In this document: piece after piece, positions 8,893-17,983 of the stretch | How positions within the stretch are numbered: position 1 is the stretch's first letter | Layout of the letters: each line of letters starts with the position of its first letter | DNA from: Primorskyibacter marinus | GTDB taxonomy: Bacteria; Pseudomonadota; Alphaproteobacteria; Rhodobacterales; Rhodobacteraceae | Direction: 5' to 3' | Length of the DNA: 64,000 nucleotides | Assembly (NCBI RefSeq): GCF_003313245.1 | Contig: NZ_QJSD01000004.1 | Span: 62,001-126,000 of the forward strand | Position numbers and translations under genes: made by a program | The notes under the pieces: model-generated | The model's input: the letters and a program-made list of their open reading frames with translations, nothing else | Told to the model about the DNA's origin: nothing | Databases searched by the model: none

Positions 8893-9171
8893 TTAGCTGA
8901 CCGGGCCGGTGCAGATCGGGCTGCCATTGTCTGTGCGCACGGGCAGTTCGGTCGTCTCAACCGGCCCGCGATGCGTGTACCAATAGCACCCGTCCTCTTT
9001 CCGAAGCCTTGCCGTGGTCAGATCCTGATAGGATGCCGCGATTGAGGAGACCGATTCCGGTACGCTGACATAGTCCCCACGGCTTGCGCCGCCATCGGAA
9101 GGCACGGGTTCACAGGCGGACAGACCCAGCAGGAATAACGGCCCCACGAGAAAAGCCTTGGATTGAATCAT
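8893..9171 (-). CDS. Small putative lipoprotein of unknown function
   Basis: 92 residues with a lipoprotein signal peptide (FLVGPLFLLGLSAC, lipid-modified Cys about residue 20). The mature part is polar and carries two further cysteines (DGCYWYTHRGP and SPICTGPVS), which may form a disulfide. GGAGAG lies 7 bp before the ATG. It converges on the transpeptidase gene with an 11-bp gap. Family not recognised. Confidence 0.72.
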   Translation of the reverse strand: MIQSKAFLVGPLFLLGLSACEPVPSDGGASRGDYVSVPESVSSIAASYQDLTTARLRKEDGCYWYTHRGPVETTELPVRTDNGSPICTGPVS

Positions 9172-9707
9172 TTTCGTACTCTCCGGTTTGATCGTCTTTG
9201 TAACACGCTTGCATTGCGCGACCAGAGCCGCAAGCCCGAGCGGTGGTTACGATGCAAATCATGGCAACGGTGCCGCAGCGATAATAAAGGGGATCGTTAT
9301 TGGCAATGCCCCGCATCTACCGAATTTTCAAACTTTTGAGGTGTGTGGGAGGTGGATCAGCGGTGCCGAACCAACAAAACCTAGCAGAGTTCCATACCCG
9401 AAAACGTTGCATTCTAAGCAAGAGCTCGCCTTATGCCGCCGCCGAGCAGGTCATCCGTCGCTTGGTTGCCGCCAGCGCGTCACGTTGACAGATTTTGGCG
9501 GCCTCGGGTTGTGTTCATCTGAAAATCGCACCTGCTCAGGGCCTTGCCCGCCTAAGCACGGCTCTGACCATCAAAATAAAACCGAATTCGCTGTAAGAGC
9601 CACACTACCGACACGCGCTGACAGCATATTGCCGATTGGAGGCTCTGTCGTCTTGCGGGCCTATGACTCAGGTGCAGCCAAAAGGCCCGCCAACAGACAT
9701 TATTCGA
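9172..9707. other. Intergenic stretch without a recognised gene
   Basis: About 536 bp. Open frames on plus (e.g. 9188-9757) have no family resemblance and no ribosome binding site. Base composition is less biased than in the neighbouring genes, so this is more likely non-coding or decayed than a missed gene. Nothing specific seen. Confidence 0.45.
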
Positions 9708-9776
9708 TCACAGCACGAAGCCAACGATTGCCACTACAACGACTACAACACCGATGATGTAAAAAATATTATGCAT
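9708..9776 (-). CDS. Candidate 22-residue single-pass membrane peptide
   Basis: A very short frame: Met-His-Asn-Ile-Phe-Tyr-Ile-Ile-Gly, then six valines, Ala-Ile-Val-Gly-Phe-Val-Leu and stop. Nearly the whole product is one hydrophobic helix. GGAAGG lies 8 bp before the ATG at 9776; a second in-frame ATG at 9782 is too close to it. It lies in an otherwise empty 890-bp gap. Similar tiny membrane peptides occur in many bacteria, but none is confidently recognised here. The evidence is ribosome-site spacing and composition only. Confidence 0.45.
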   Translation of the reverse strand: MHNIFYIIGVVVVVVAIVGFVL

Positions 9777-9782
9777 TATCAT

Positions 9783-10064
9783 TTCCTTCCGAGTTCGACG
9801 CGTCGGGCGCGCTCTGCAAGGCAACGGTCAAGTTGCGCGAAGGTTCCCGAAAAACTGCTGGCACCTTGAGGACAACCTGGAAACCGCCTTGCCGCCAGTC
9901 ATGCAAGCCATGACCTTGCGGCTTGCCGGGAGAGGCAAGCCTTTCGTCAAGCCGCCGACACACACATCAACATAAGAAGTTTGGAAAGACGCGTTCAAAG
10001 ATATTCCGGTTCACCAACTGCCGAGTCTAATTCTCAAACGCATGTTCCCGTGAGGGGCAGGGGC
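9783..10064. other. Intergenic stretch with a GC-rich hairpin
   Basis: 282 bp between the micropeptide and tctA. It contains an inverted repeat GGCTTGCC (9920-9927) and GGCAAGCC (9934-9941) followed by TTT, a weak candidate terminator on plus or bidirectionally at the end of the tct operon. No gene recognised. Confidence 0.4.
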
Positions 10065-11567
10065 TTAGGGCTCTGAAACACCAGCGGGGGGACGGCGGCG
10101 CATAAGCAATAGCAGCAGCGGGATCATCCAGACCGCGATGGTGAAGAGGCCAAGCCCGGCGGCGATGGGGCGCTCGAAAAAGGCGATGAAGCTGCCGTCG
10201 GACTTGATCATCGACGTGACGAAGTTCTGCTCCAGCATTGGTCCCAGCACCAGCCCGAGGATTGCCGGGGCGATGGGGATGTCGTTTTCCTCCATCAGAA
10301 ATCCGATGACACCGAAGACCAGCATGATCCCGATGCCGAAAGCCGAGTTATTGATGGCAAAGGACCCGACCATGCAGAACATCAGGATCACCGGCATCAG
10401 CACCTTCTGAGGGATCGACAAGACCTGCCGCGCGCCCTTTATCGCCAGCCAGCCCAGTGGCAGCATGATCAGATTGGCCAGCAGGAAAACGATGAACACC
10501 GCATAGATCATCTGCGGCTGCGTGATGAACACCATCGGACCGGGGTTAATCCCCTTGATGTAGAGCACGCCGATCACAATCGCAGTGATCGAGTCGCCGG
10601 GAATGCCAAAAACCAGCGCCGGAATCCACGCCCCCGACATCGCGGCGTTGTTCGAGGCCCCGGCCTCTACCAACCCCTCGACATGGCCTGTTCCAAACTT
10701 TTCGGGCGTTTTCGAGAATTTCTTCGAGATGGCAAACGAGATCCACGCGGCGATATCCGCCCCGGCACCGGGCAATGCGCCGATGGCGGTACCCATCGCG
10801 CTGCCGCGCAGGGCTTGGACCGGGTAGGTGACCAGGTTCTTCGCCTGCTGACGAAAGATCCCCTTGCCCGGGGTTGCGGGCGGACGCACCTCTGCGCCAC
10901 GCTTGATGAATGTACGGATAACCTCGGACACGGCAAACAGACCGATCATCGCGGGGATGAATTGCACGCCCCCCATCAGCTCTACCGAGCCCATTGTATA
11001 GCGAGGCGCACCTGCGGGGTTCTCCAGCCCGATGGTCGCGGCGAACAAGCCGATGAACAGCGCGACCAATCCCCGCGCCGGAGAGCCGGGCGAGATGAAA
11101 ACCGCGCAGGACAAGCCCAGAACGACAAGCCAGAAATACTCGAAGGAGGAAAACTTCAGCGCGATCTCGGCCAGCACCGGCGAGGCGGTGATCAGCACCA
11201 GCGTCCCGAAGATGCCTCCGATCGACGAGAAGACAAGAGAGGCACCAAGCGCGGCCTCCGGGCGGCCCTGTTTCGTCAGCGCATAGGCGTCCTGCACATA
11301 GGCCGCGCTGGCAGGCGTGCCGGGCATCCGCAACATCGTGCCCGGTATGTCGCCCGCAAAGATCGCCATGGCGGTGGCCGTCACGATGGTGGCAATGGCG
11401 GGAACCGGGTCCATGAAGAAGGTCACCGGGACCAGCAGCGCCGTGGCCATGGTTGCGGTCAGTCCGGGGATGGCCCCGACAAACATGCCGAAGGCGGCCG
11501 AACAGAAGATGACCAGCAACACATAGGGCTGAAAAACAAGTTGCGCGGCGTCAATCACCGTGGGCAT
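10065..11567 (-). CDS. tctA: Tripartite tricarboxylate transporter large membrane subunit TctA
   Basis: 500 residues with about 12 hydrophobic segments and the TctA-family glycine-rich repeats (GAIPGLTATMATALL near the N-terminus and GALPGAGADIAAW in the middle), plus GIPGDSITAIVIGVL. It forms the ion-driven permease with TctB, receiving solute from periplasmic TctC. The ATG at 11567 is chosen; the frame is open to 11651, inside tctB. It is last in tctC-tctB-tctA, with only 7 bp between tctB and tctA. The substrate (citrate, other carboxylates or aromatic acids) cannot be deduced. Confidence 0.93.
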   Translation of the reverse strand: MPTVIDAAQLVFQPYVLLVIFCSAAFGMFVGAIPGLTATMATALLVPVTFFMDPVPAIATIVTATAMAIFAGDIPGTMLRMPGTPASAAYVQDAYALTKQGRPEAALGASLVFSSIGGIFGTLVLITASPVLAEIALKFSSFEYFWLVVLGLSCAVFISPGSPARGLVALFIGLFAATIGLENPAGAPRYTMGSVELMGGVQFIPAMIGLFAVSEVIRTFIKRGAEVRPPATPGKGIFRQQAKNLVTYPVQALRGSAMGTAIGALPGAGADIAAWISFAISKKFSKTPEKFGTGHVEGLVEAGASNNAAMSGAWIPALVFGIPGDSITAIVIGVLYIKGINPGPMVFITQPQMIYAVFIVFLLANLIMLPLGWLAIKGARQVLSIPQKVLMPVILMFCMVGSFAINNSAFGIGIMLVFGVIGFLMEENDIPIAPAILGLVLGPMLEQNFVTSMIKSDGSFIAFFERPIAAGLGLFTIAVWMIPLLLLLMRRRPPAGVSEP

Positions 11568-11574
11568 TGGGTAT

Positions 11575-12048
11575 TCACCATAAAAAAGAAAGGAAATCGC
11601 TGCGCGGCAGTGGCACCAGTAAAAGACGGCCAAAACTTTGCTGGATGGCAATGGCGGCCACCAGCGCGACGATCATGGCGAGCCACCAGCGCACCCGGAG
11701 GATCAGCATGCCGATTGTCATCACCGCGAAGGCTGTGGGCAGGAAGCCAAGTCGCGGCGATAGCACGATATACGCCACGATAAGCACCAGAACCGAAACC
11801 AGCCGGGCGATGGCCGCAGGGCTTTTGGTCCAGTCGGCCAGGTTCAGTCCGGGCAGGCGTTCGCCCTCCATAACCGCCCTGACGATCATGAAAAGCCCCG
11901 TCAAACCAGTCACCAGCGCAACCGCGCGCGGCATCGTCCCGGCACCGTAGGCTTGGCCGGGGATGGCCTGAAATTCGATTGCCGAGATATAGATCGCTAT
12001 GCCGCCCAGAAGAGTCAGTAGTCCCAAGGTAAGGTCGGTGACGCGCAT
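11575..12048 (-). CDS. tctB: Tripartite tricarboxylate transporter small membrane subunit TctB
   Basis: 157 residues with four hydrophobic helices, the size and topology of TctB proteins. It opens with RVTDLTLGLLTLLGGIAIYISA and the characteristic GAGTMPRAVAL segment between helices 1 and 2. Small partner of TctA. Identification rests on size, topology and the tctC-tctB-tctA order. Confidence 0.88.
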   Translation of the reverse strand: MRVTDLTLGLLTLLGGIAIYISAIEFQAIPGQAYGAGTMPRAVALVTGLTGLFMIVRAVMEGERLPGLNLADWTKSPAAIARLVSVLVLIVAYIVLSPRLGFLPTAFAVMTIGMLILRVRWWLAMIVALVAAIAIQQSFGRLLLVPLPRSDFLSFLW

Positions 12049-12177
12049 CCGTAATGTCCTGTTTTCGTGTCTTTATCCGCTTGGTATCCGGCGATCAGCA
12101 GAATAGCGGAAAAGGGCCAGGTGGACATGACATCCGCACCCGGCCCTGCCCGGAAGAAAGACCTTTCTCGCTCGGCG

Positions 12178-13149
12178 CTATTCTGCGGCGAGTCCGGCCT
12201 GTTTCATGACCTCGCCAAAGGCGGCGTCGTCATTGGCCACGATCTCGGTCGCATCATCGCCTTTGGCCCAACGAAGGCCAAAGCCCCGGTCTGCCATGAA
12301 GGTCTGGTACGCGTCCGAATTATACGCAACCTCTATCGCGTCCATCAGCTTGGTCTTGACGTCATCGGGCAGCCCGTCCGGTGCGGCCACCGACCGCCAG
12401 ACCGCAACCGTCCAGTCGGATCCGGTGGTTTCAGACAATGTCGGCACATCCGGAAATGCGTCCTGTCGTTCTGCGGACATGGTTGCCAGCGCGACCACGC
12501 GGTTGGCGTCGATCATCGAGCGCCCTTCGGCCAGCGAGGAGGGAACAATATCAACGCCGCCCGCGACCATATCGGTCAGGCCCGGCGCGGCACCCTGACT
12601 GGGCACGAAGGTGACGTGATCGGGGGCCAGATCCTCGGAGAGCAGCCAGCCGGCAAGGCCGACATGCCAGATACCGCCCTGACCGGTGCCGGACGCCTTG
12701 TAGGTGCCGGCAGGTTCGCTTTTTATGCTTTCAAGCAGCGCCTCGACGCTGTCGAAGCCAGACTCGGCAGAGACCATGACGCCGCCGGGATCGGCGTTGA
12801 CGATGGCCAGAATGTCAAAGTCTTCGTAGGTCAGATCCGTCAGGCCCTGCCAATGCATCATGTCGATCTCGATGGTCATGATGCCTATCGTGTAACCGTC
12901 TGGATCCGCGTTGGCGATGGCACTGTGGCCGACCACGCCGGACCCACCCGTACGGTTCACCACATTGACCGGCACGCCCAGTTCGCGTTGTATCTCGGCA
13001 CCCAGAAGGCGGCCCACGGCGTCGGTGCCGCCACCTGCACCCCAGGGCACGATCAGTTGAATGGGCCGTTCGGGATATTCCTGCGCCGAAACGGTGCCAG
13101 CCAGAATCAACAGGCCACCAAGGGCTGCTGCGGTTTTCACGAATTGCAT
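12178..13149 (-). CDS. tctC: Tripartite tricarboxylate transporter periplasmic solute-binding protein TctC
   Basis: 323 residues. Signal peptide cleaved after VSAQ, giving a mature protein that starts EYPERPIQLIVPWGAGGGTDAVGR, the classic Bug/TctC opening. The conserved NRTGGSGVVGHSAIA and NADPDGYTIG loops that hold a carboxylate through ordered water are present. AGGAGG lies 7 bp before the ATG. First gene of the tct operon, divergent from the LysR regulator at 13419. Confidence 0.94.
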   Translation of the reverse strand: MQFVKTAAALGGLLILAGTVSAQEYPERPIQLIVPWGAGGGTDAVGRLLGAEIQRELGVPVNVVNRTGGSGVVGHSAIANADPDGYTIGIMTIEIDMMHWQGLTDLTYEDFDILAIVNADPGGVMVSAESGFDSVEALLESIKSEPAGTYKASGTGQGGIWHVGLAGWLLSEDLAPDHVTFVPSQGAAPGLTDMVAGGVDIVPSSLAEGRSMIDANRVVALATMSAERQDAFPDVPTLSETTGSDWTVAVWRSVAAPDGLPDDVKTKLMDAIEVAYNSDAYQTFMADRGFGLRWAKGDDATEIVANDDAAFGEVMKQAGLAAE

Positions 13150-13357
13150 GCGTATCCTCCTAGTCGTTTTTTCAGTGCGTCACTTCTGACCGTGCCCGCC
13201 GCCGTTATTCATCGGCTTATGCGGCGACCGATGCCCTCTGGGATCTGGTCACACGGCGACGCGTCACCGCTTTGGTGTGATCGCGTTGCGTTCAAATGTG
13301 TTGGCTTGTTCAGTCACGCTCCTCCGGATTGACGCTATCCAGCGCTGTGATAACGTT

Positions 13358-13373
13358 CCAATGAATAAATTGG
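13358..13373. promoter_or_regulatory. Candidate LysR-type operator between tctC and its regulator
   Basis: Inverted repeat CCAAT-GAATAA-ATTGG in the 269-bp divergent region, 46 bp before the regulator start. Its dimension and AT-rich centre fit the T-N11-A class of LysR-family sites. Binding is inferred from position and symmetry only. Confidence 0.4.
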
Positions 13374-13418
13374 GCTCTGCGATCGCGAAACACGATTGCT
13401 CTGACAGGTCGTAGATAC

Positions 13419-14351
13419 TTGAAACGGGATATCACCGCGCAACTGAAAATCCGGCATATGTCACTTATTGTGGCTTTGGCCGATCACGGAACAACGCATC
13501 GCGCAGCCGATGCAATGAACATGACGCAATCCACCGCGTCAAAAATGCTGCGCGACGTGGAAGATATCTTTGAAAGCAGCCTGTTCGAACGAAAGCCACG
13601 CGGTCTGATTCCGACACCGTTGGGGGAGTTCGTCATCGCCAATGTGCGGGCACAGCTGTCGCGCCTCAGGCGGTTTTCAGACGAATTTCACGCCCGTCGT
13701 TCCGGAGGATACGGCACCCTGTCGATTGGGGCGATCACCGGGGCGGCCCCCGATCTGGTGGCCAAGGCCGTGGCCGAGATTAAGCGCAAGCGGCCGCAAC
13801 TGATGGTCGAACTTCACGGCGAGACAAGCGACGGTATTCTCGACCAGCTTGAGGGCAGTCTCATCGACCTTGCCGTGGGGCGGTTCAGTGATGAACGGCA
13901 AAGGAGCAAATTCACCTTCGAGCCACTTGCCGAGGAAAGGCTGGTGGTCGTCGCCCGGTCTGGGCATCCATTGGAACGCGCAGGCGTCACGCGCCTTGCA
14001 GATCTCGCCAATTGCGCCTGGGCGCTTCAACCGGGCACAAATCCGTCGCGGCATGTACTGGATGCGGCCTTCGACCACGAACGCGTGCGGCGGCCCACGA
14101 ACACGATTGAATGCTCGTCGATCCTGTTGATTTTGAACCTCGTGCAGGTGTCAGACGCCTTGGCACTGCTGCCCGAAGCCGTGATCGAAGCCTATGAAAA
14201 GGCCGGGTTGTTCATCCGTTTGCCCATACGTCCCGAAATCAGACTTGCCGGGTTTGGGCTGGTGACCCGCCGGAAAGAGCCATTGGGCGAGGCCGCGATG
14301 GAGTTCTGCGACATTCTGCGCGCCCGTGCGCGTCGTCAGATACGGACGTGA
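13419..14351 (+). CDS. LysR-family transcriptional regulator, probably of the tct operon
   Basis: 310 residues. N-terminal winged HTH (LIVALADHGTTHRAADAMNMTQSTASKMLRDVE) and a C-terminal periplasmic-binding-like co-inducer domain with AVGRFSDE and VVARSGHPL. The start is TTG at 13419: the HTH begins within a few residues and no ATG lies upstream in frame. Divergent from tctC, the usual position for a regulator of a Tct transporter. The GbpR-like reading of the effector domain is possible but not certain. Confidence 0.9.
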   Translation: MKRDITAQLKIRHMSLIVALADHGTTHRAADAMNMTQSTASKMLRDVEDIFESSLFERKPRGLIPTPLGEFVIANVRAQLSRLRRFSDEFHARRSGGYGTLSIGAITGAAPDLVAKAVAEIKRKRPQLMVELHGETSDGILDQLEGSLIDLAVGRFSDERQRSKFTFEPLAEERLVVVARSGHPLERAGVTRLADLANCAWALQPGTNPSRHVLDAAFDHERVRRPTNTIECSSILLILNLVQVSDALALLPEAVIEAYEKAGLFIRLPIRPEIRLAGFGLVTRRKEPLGEAAMEFCDILRARARRQIRT

Positions 14352-14534
14352 GGCACCGCACTGGCCCTGTCTGTGATGCTATCGCAAGGCCCGCCGGATT
14401 TTTCGGGCGTGCAGGAAGCTTTCGACTGTTCGCTGCGCCTTTTCGGGCGATCAAGGCGCGGGTTTTCTCAGGCCCCGCGGTTGCGGTTTTGCCGCAGGGT
14501 CTGACCGCAGGGCAAAGAGGAACGGCTTTGCAAC

Positions 14535-16826
14535 CTACTCGGCCACGCAATCGGCGAAGTAGTGGATTGTGCCGTCCGCGCCCACCTCTTGCACCAGCCC
14601 GTGGATGTCGGTTTCGAACCCCGGACAGGCAAGGGCGAAGGCACGGTTGAATTTGAGGTAGTCCACGATCTTGCGGTTGAACACCTCGCCGGGGATCAGC
14701 AGCGGAATGCCGGGCGGGTAGGGCGTTACAAGACCGGTGGTGATGCGTCCTTCCAGATCGTCAATCGGCACGCGCTGCGTCGTGCGGCGGGCAATGTGCG
14801 AAAACGCCTCGGACGGGTTCATCGCAGGCGTCAGATCGCTGAGATACATCTGGGTCGACAGGACAGCCACGTCATTCTTGGCGTAAAGTGTATGAACGTG
14901 CTGGCACAGATCGCGCAGGCCCATGCCTTCATAGCGCGGCTGCTTGGCGCAGAATTCCGGCATCGTGCGCCACATCGGCGTGTTCTTGTCGAAGTCGTCC
15001 TTAAACTGTTGGAGGGCCGTCAACAGCGTGTTCCACCGACCCTTCGTGATGCCGATGGTGAACATGATGAAAAAGCTGTAAAGCCCTGTTTTTTCGACAA
15101 CAACACCGTGTTCTGCCAGATATTTCGTGACGATGGACGCGGGAATACCAGACTCCTCGAACCGGCCATCAAGGTTAAGCCCCGGCGTGATGATCGTGGC
15201 CTTGATCGGATCCAGCATGTTGAAACCACGGGCCATGTCGCCAAAGCCGTGCCATGATTCCTCGCCGTCGCTTTTGCGCATGCCGTCGGCATCGGTGTTG
15301 CCCAGCACCCAGTCCTTGGTGCTGCCGATGCCTTCTTCGGTCAGATTGTCCGGCCCCCAGACCTTGAACCACCAGTCCGCGTCGCCGTATTCGTCATCAA
15401 CCTTGCGCATGGCGCGGCGGAAATCGAGCGCCTCGTCGATGCTTTCCTCGACCAGCGCGGTGCCGCCAGGCGGTTCCATCATCGCGGCGGCCACGTCGCA
15501 GCTTGCAATGATGCTGTATTGCGGGCTGGTCGAGCTGTGCATCAGGTAGGCTTCGTTGAACAGGTGTCGGTCCAGCGGCGTGTCCTGACTGTCCTGCACC
15601 AGTACATGGCTGGCCTGGCTGATCCCTGCCAGCAGCTTGTGGATGGATTGTGTCGCGTAAGTCACTGAATGTTTTGGTCGGTCGCGCTTGCGACCCATGG
15701 CGTGGTAATTGCCGTAAAACGAATGGAACGACGCATGGGGAAGCCACGCCTCGTCGAAATGCAGGTTCTCGGCATAGCCGTCCAGCATGCCCTTTATGGT
15801 CTCGGTGTTGTAGAGTACGCCGTCATAGGTCGATTGCGTCAGCGTCATGATGCGCGGCTTGATCGTGTCGGCATCGACATCCGCCAGCAGCGGGTTGGCG
15901 CGGATCTTGGCCTTGATCGTTTCGACCTCGAACTCGCTTTGCGGGATCGGGCCGATGATGCCAAAATGGTTGCGGGTGGGTTTCAGAAAGACCGGGATCG
16001 CGCCGGTCATGATGATCGAATGCAGGATCGACTTGTGACAGTTGCGATCCACCACAACCACATCGCCGGGGGCGACGGTGTGGTGCCAGACCATCTTGTT
16101 GGAGGTCGAGGTGCCGTTGGTCACGAAAAAGCAGTGATCGGCGTTGAAGATCCGGGCCGCGTTCCGTTCGGACGCACCGATGGCACCGTTGTGATCCAGA
16201 AGCTGGCCCAGTTCCTCGACCGAATTGCAGACGTCGGCGCGCAGCATGTTTTCACCGTAAAACTGGTGATACATCTGCCCGATCGGGCTTTTCAGAAACG
16301 CGACGCCGCCGGAATGGCCGGGACAATGCCACGAATATGATCCGTCTTCGGCGTAATCCAGAAGCTCGCGGAAAAATGGCGGCTGGATGCCTTCAAGATA
16401 GCTTTTCGCCTCGCGGATGATGTGGCGGGCGACAAATTCCGGCGTATCCTCGAACGCGTGGATAAAGCCATGCAGCTCTCGCAGGATGTCGTTGGGCAGA
16501 TGGCGGCTCGTCTTGGTTTCGCCATAGACATAGATCGGCACGTCGGCATTTTTCCAGCGCACCTCTTCGATAAAGCTGCGCAGGTTGAGAACCGCCGGGT
16601 CAAGGTCGGGCCCGGCGCTGAATTCCTCGTCGTCGATGGACAGCACGAAGGCGCTGGCGCGCGATTGCTGCTGCGCGAATTTCGACAGGTCACCGTAGCT
16701 GGTGACGCCCAGCACGTCAAAACCCTCTTCCTTCATGGCGTCGGCCATCGCCCGGATGCCCAGACCCGAAGAGTTTTCAGAGTGAAAATCCTCGTCGATG
16801 ATCACGATGGGGAAGCGAAACTTCAT
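14535..16826 (-). CDS. Orn/Lys/Arg decarboxylase, PLP-dependent (fold III-like, inducible type)
   Basis: 763 residues, the length of the biodegradative basic amino acid decarboxylases. An N-terminal receiver-like wing domain (PIVIIDEDFHSENSSGLGIRAM) precedes the PLP domain with HCPGHSGG, TNGTSTSNKMV, DRNCHKS and the Schiff-base lysine in SIHKLLAGISQASH (about Lys397). A C-terminal domain ends in PYPPGIPLLIPGE. It converts arginine, lysine or ornithine to agmatine, cadaverine or putrescine; the exact amino acid cannot be read from sequence. AGGAG precedes the ATG at 16826. The frame is open to 16979 but without family resemblance. Confidence 0.9.
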   Translation of the reverse strand: MKFRFPIVIIDEDFHSENSSGLGIRAMADAMKEEGFDVLGVTSYGDLSKFAQQQSRASAFVLSIDDEEFSAGPDLDPAVLNLRSFIEEVRWKNADVPIYVYGETKTSRHLPNDILRELHGFIHAFEDTPEFVARHIIREAKSYLEGIQPPFFRELLDYAEDGSYSWHCPGHSGGVAFLKSPIGQMYHQFYGENMLRADVCNSVEELGQLLDHNGAIGASERNAARIFNADHCFFVTNGTSTSNKMVWHHTVAPGDVVVVDRNCHKSILHSIIMTGAIPVFLKPTRNHFGIIGPIPQSEFEVETIKAKIRANPLLADVDADTIKPRIMTLTQSTYDGVLYNTETIKGMLDGYAENLHFDEAWLPHASFHSFYGNYHAMGRKRDRPKHSVTYATQSIHKLLAGISQASHVLVQDSQDTPLDRHLFNEAYLMHSSTSPQYSIIASCDVAAAMMEPPGGTALVEESIDEALDFRRAMRKVDDEYGDADWWFKVWGPDNLTEEGIGSTKDWVLGNTDADGMRKSDGEESWHGFGDMARGFNMLDPIKATIITPGLNLDGRFEESGIPASIVTKYLAEHGVVVEKTGLYSFFIMFTIGITKGRWNTLLTALQQFKDDFDKNTPMWRTMPEFCAKQPRYEGMGLRDLCQHVHTLYAKNDVAVLSTQMYLSDLTPAMNPSEAFSHIARRTTQRVPIDDLEGRITTGLVTPYPPGIPLLIPGEVFNRKIVDYLKFNRAFALACPGFETDIHGLVQEVGADGTIHYFADCVAE

Positions 16827-17043
16827 GGGGCTCTCCTGAAGGGCGGGTTTTTTCGAACGGCGATGCCGTATGCGCCGCAGGCTTGGGCAGTCGCGTTTGG
16901 CTCTGTTGTTTCTGTTGCTCTGCGCGGCGTCAAGGGCCGCAACGCGGTTGTCGGGGAGGAGCGCGACGAAAGGCGACATAGCCGCGTCATGGATGGGCTG
17001 GACGCCAGGGGTGAAAGCGCCGGTGAAATCTGCCTTGCGTCAC

Positions 17044-17808
17044 CTAGCAGACCTGTGTCCAGCCGGTCTGACGTTCATTTTCGATAAGGTTGAGCAAGGT
17101 TCGGTCAGAGATCCGCCCCTGTACCACGGTGCGGCCAATGACCATCGACGGCGTGCCGATCAGGCCGAACAGCTCTGCCAGTGCCGCGCTTTGGTCCAGC
17201 GCGTGCTGCACATCGCCGCCATTCATGTCGGCAATCAGCCGGTCGGGATCAATGCCGATCTGGGCGGCGAGCTTGCGAAGATAACTTGGTGTCGGTTGAA
17301 ACCGGGTGCCGAGCAAGCGGTCGTGAAATTGCGTGTAGGCATCCTGCCGTTCGGCCGCCAGTGCCGCCTTTGCCGCGACAACGGAGGCATGCCCCAGCAG
17401 TGGCAATTCGTGCCAGCTGACACGGATGCGCTGCGCCGGATCAGCGGCCAATTCTGCCAGATGCCGGGTTTGGATCCGGCAATAGGGGCAATAATAGTCC
17501 GAAAACGACGCGATGGCGACGATGTCATCGGTTTGTGGAATGCTGCCGTAAAGTGCCCTGCAAGGATTGGCACGGATATCGGCAGCCGAGACGCTTCGGC
17601 GCGGTTTTTGACCCGTATCCAGACCGATGAGAAAATTTCCCGCAGAAGAGACTTGCCCACCCGCGATCCGGCGAAACCCCGCCGGGTCGCCCAGCGGTGA
17701 AAAGGCGGGTAAGGGGGCAAAAATGTCTTTGACGGTTCGGATCGCAGGGCCAATGGAGACAGCCGCGGCGGCCACGGCTCCGATGACAAAGGTGCGTCTT
17801 GTGTTCAC
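17044..17808 (-). CDS. DsbA-family periplasmic thiol-disulfide oxidoreductase
   Basis: 254 residues. An RR-containing hydrophobic leader (NTRRTFVIGAVAAAAVSIG) targets or anchors it in the periplasm. The thioredoxin-fold active site is Cys107-Pro-Tyr-Cys110 in SDYYCPYC, and the cis-proline loop GTPSMVIG is intact. A DsbA/Com1-type helical insert lies between. GTG start at 17808 chosen because GGAGG lies 6 bp upstream and the leader begins here; an open frame to 17898 is antisense to the copA promoter region. Divergent from the copper ATPase gene, so a role in thiol homeostasis under copper is conceivable but unproven. Confidence 0.85.
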   Translation of the reverse strand: MNTRRTFVIGAVAAAAVSIGPAIRTVKDIFAPLPAFSPLGDPAGFRRIAGGQVSSAGNFLIGLDTGQKPRRSVSAADIRANPCRALYGSIPQTDDIVAIASFSDYYCPYCRIQTRHLAELAADPAQRIRVSWHELPLLGHASVVAAKAALAAERQDAYTQFHDRLLGTRFQPTPSYLRKLAAQIGIDPDRLIADMNGGDVQHALDQSAALAELFGLIGTPSMVIGRTVVQGRISDRTLLNLIENERQTGWTQVC

Positions 17809-17924
17809 TGCGGCCCTCCGGGGTTTCTGCGGGCTAGATGGGCCTTGCCGAGGGCTGAAGGTCAATAGTGGCAGGGTCATTTCTTCGTGCGCATCCATGT
17901 CGAACGAAAAATCGGGTACGCCTC

Positions 17925-17955
17925 TTGACCTTACAGTTACTGGAGCCCTTATCTG
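17925..17955 (+). promoter_or_regulatory. MerR/CueR-type promoter of copA
   Basis: A -35 TTGACC (17925-17930) and a -10 TATCTG (17950-17955) are separated by 19 bp, the lengthened spacer typical of MerR-family promoters. The spacer holds ACCTTACAGTTACTGGAG, close to known CueR operators (ACCTT...TGGA). The ATG of copA is 28 bp beyond. It should be switched on by the CueR-like product of 20506-20904. Confidence 0.8.
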
Positions 17956-17983
17956 AGCTGTCTAGCGACAAACGGAGACCGTC

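Noticed and set aside
9188-9757. 189-codon frame in the 9-10 kb gap
   Set aside because: No domain, no start signal, composition unlike neighbouring coding DNA.
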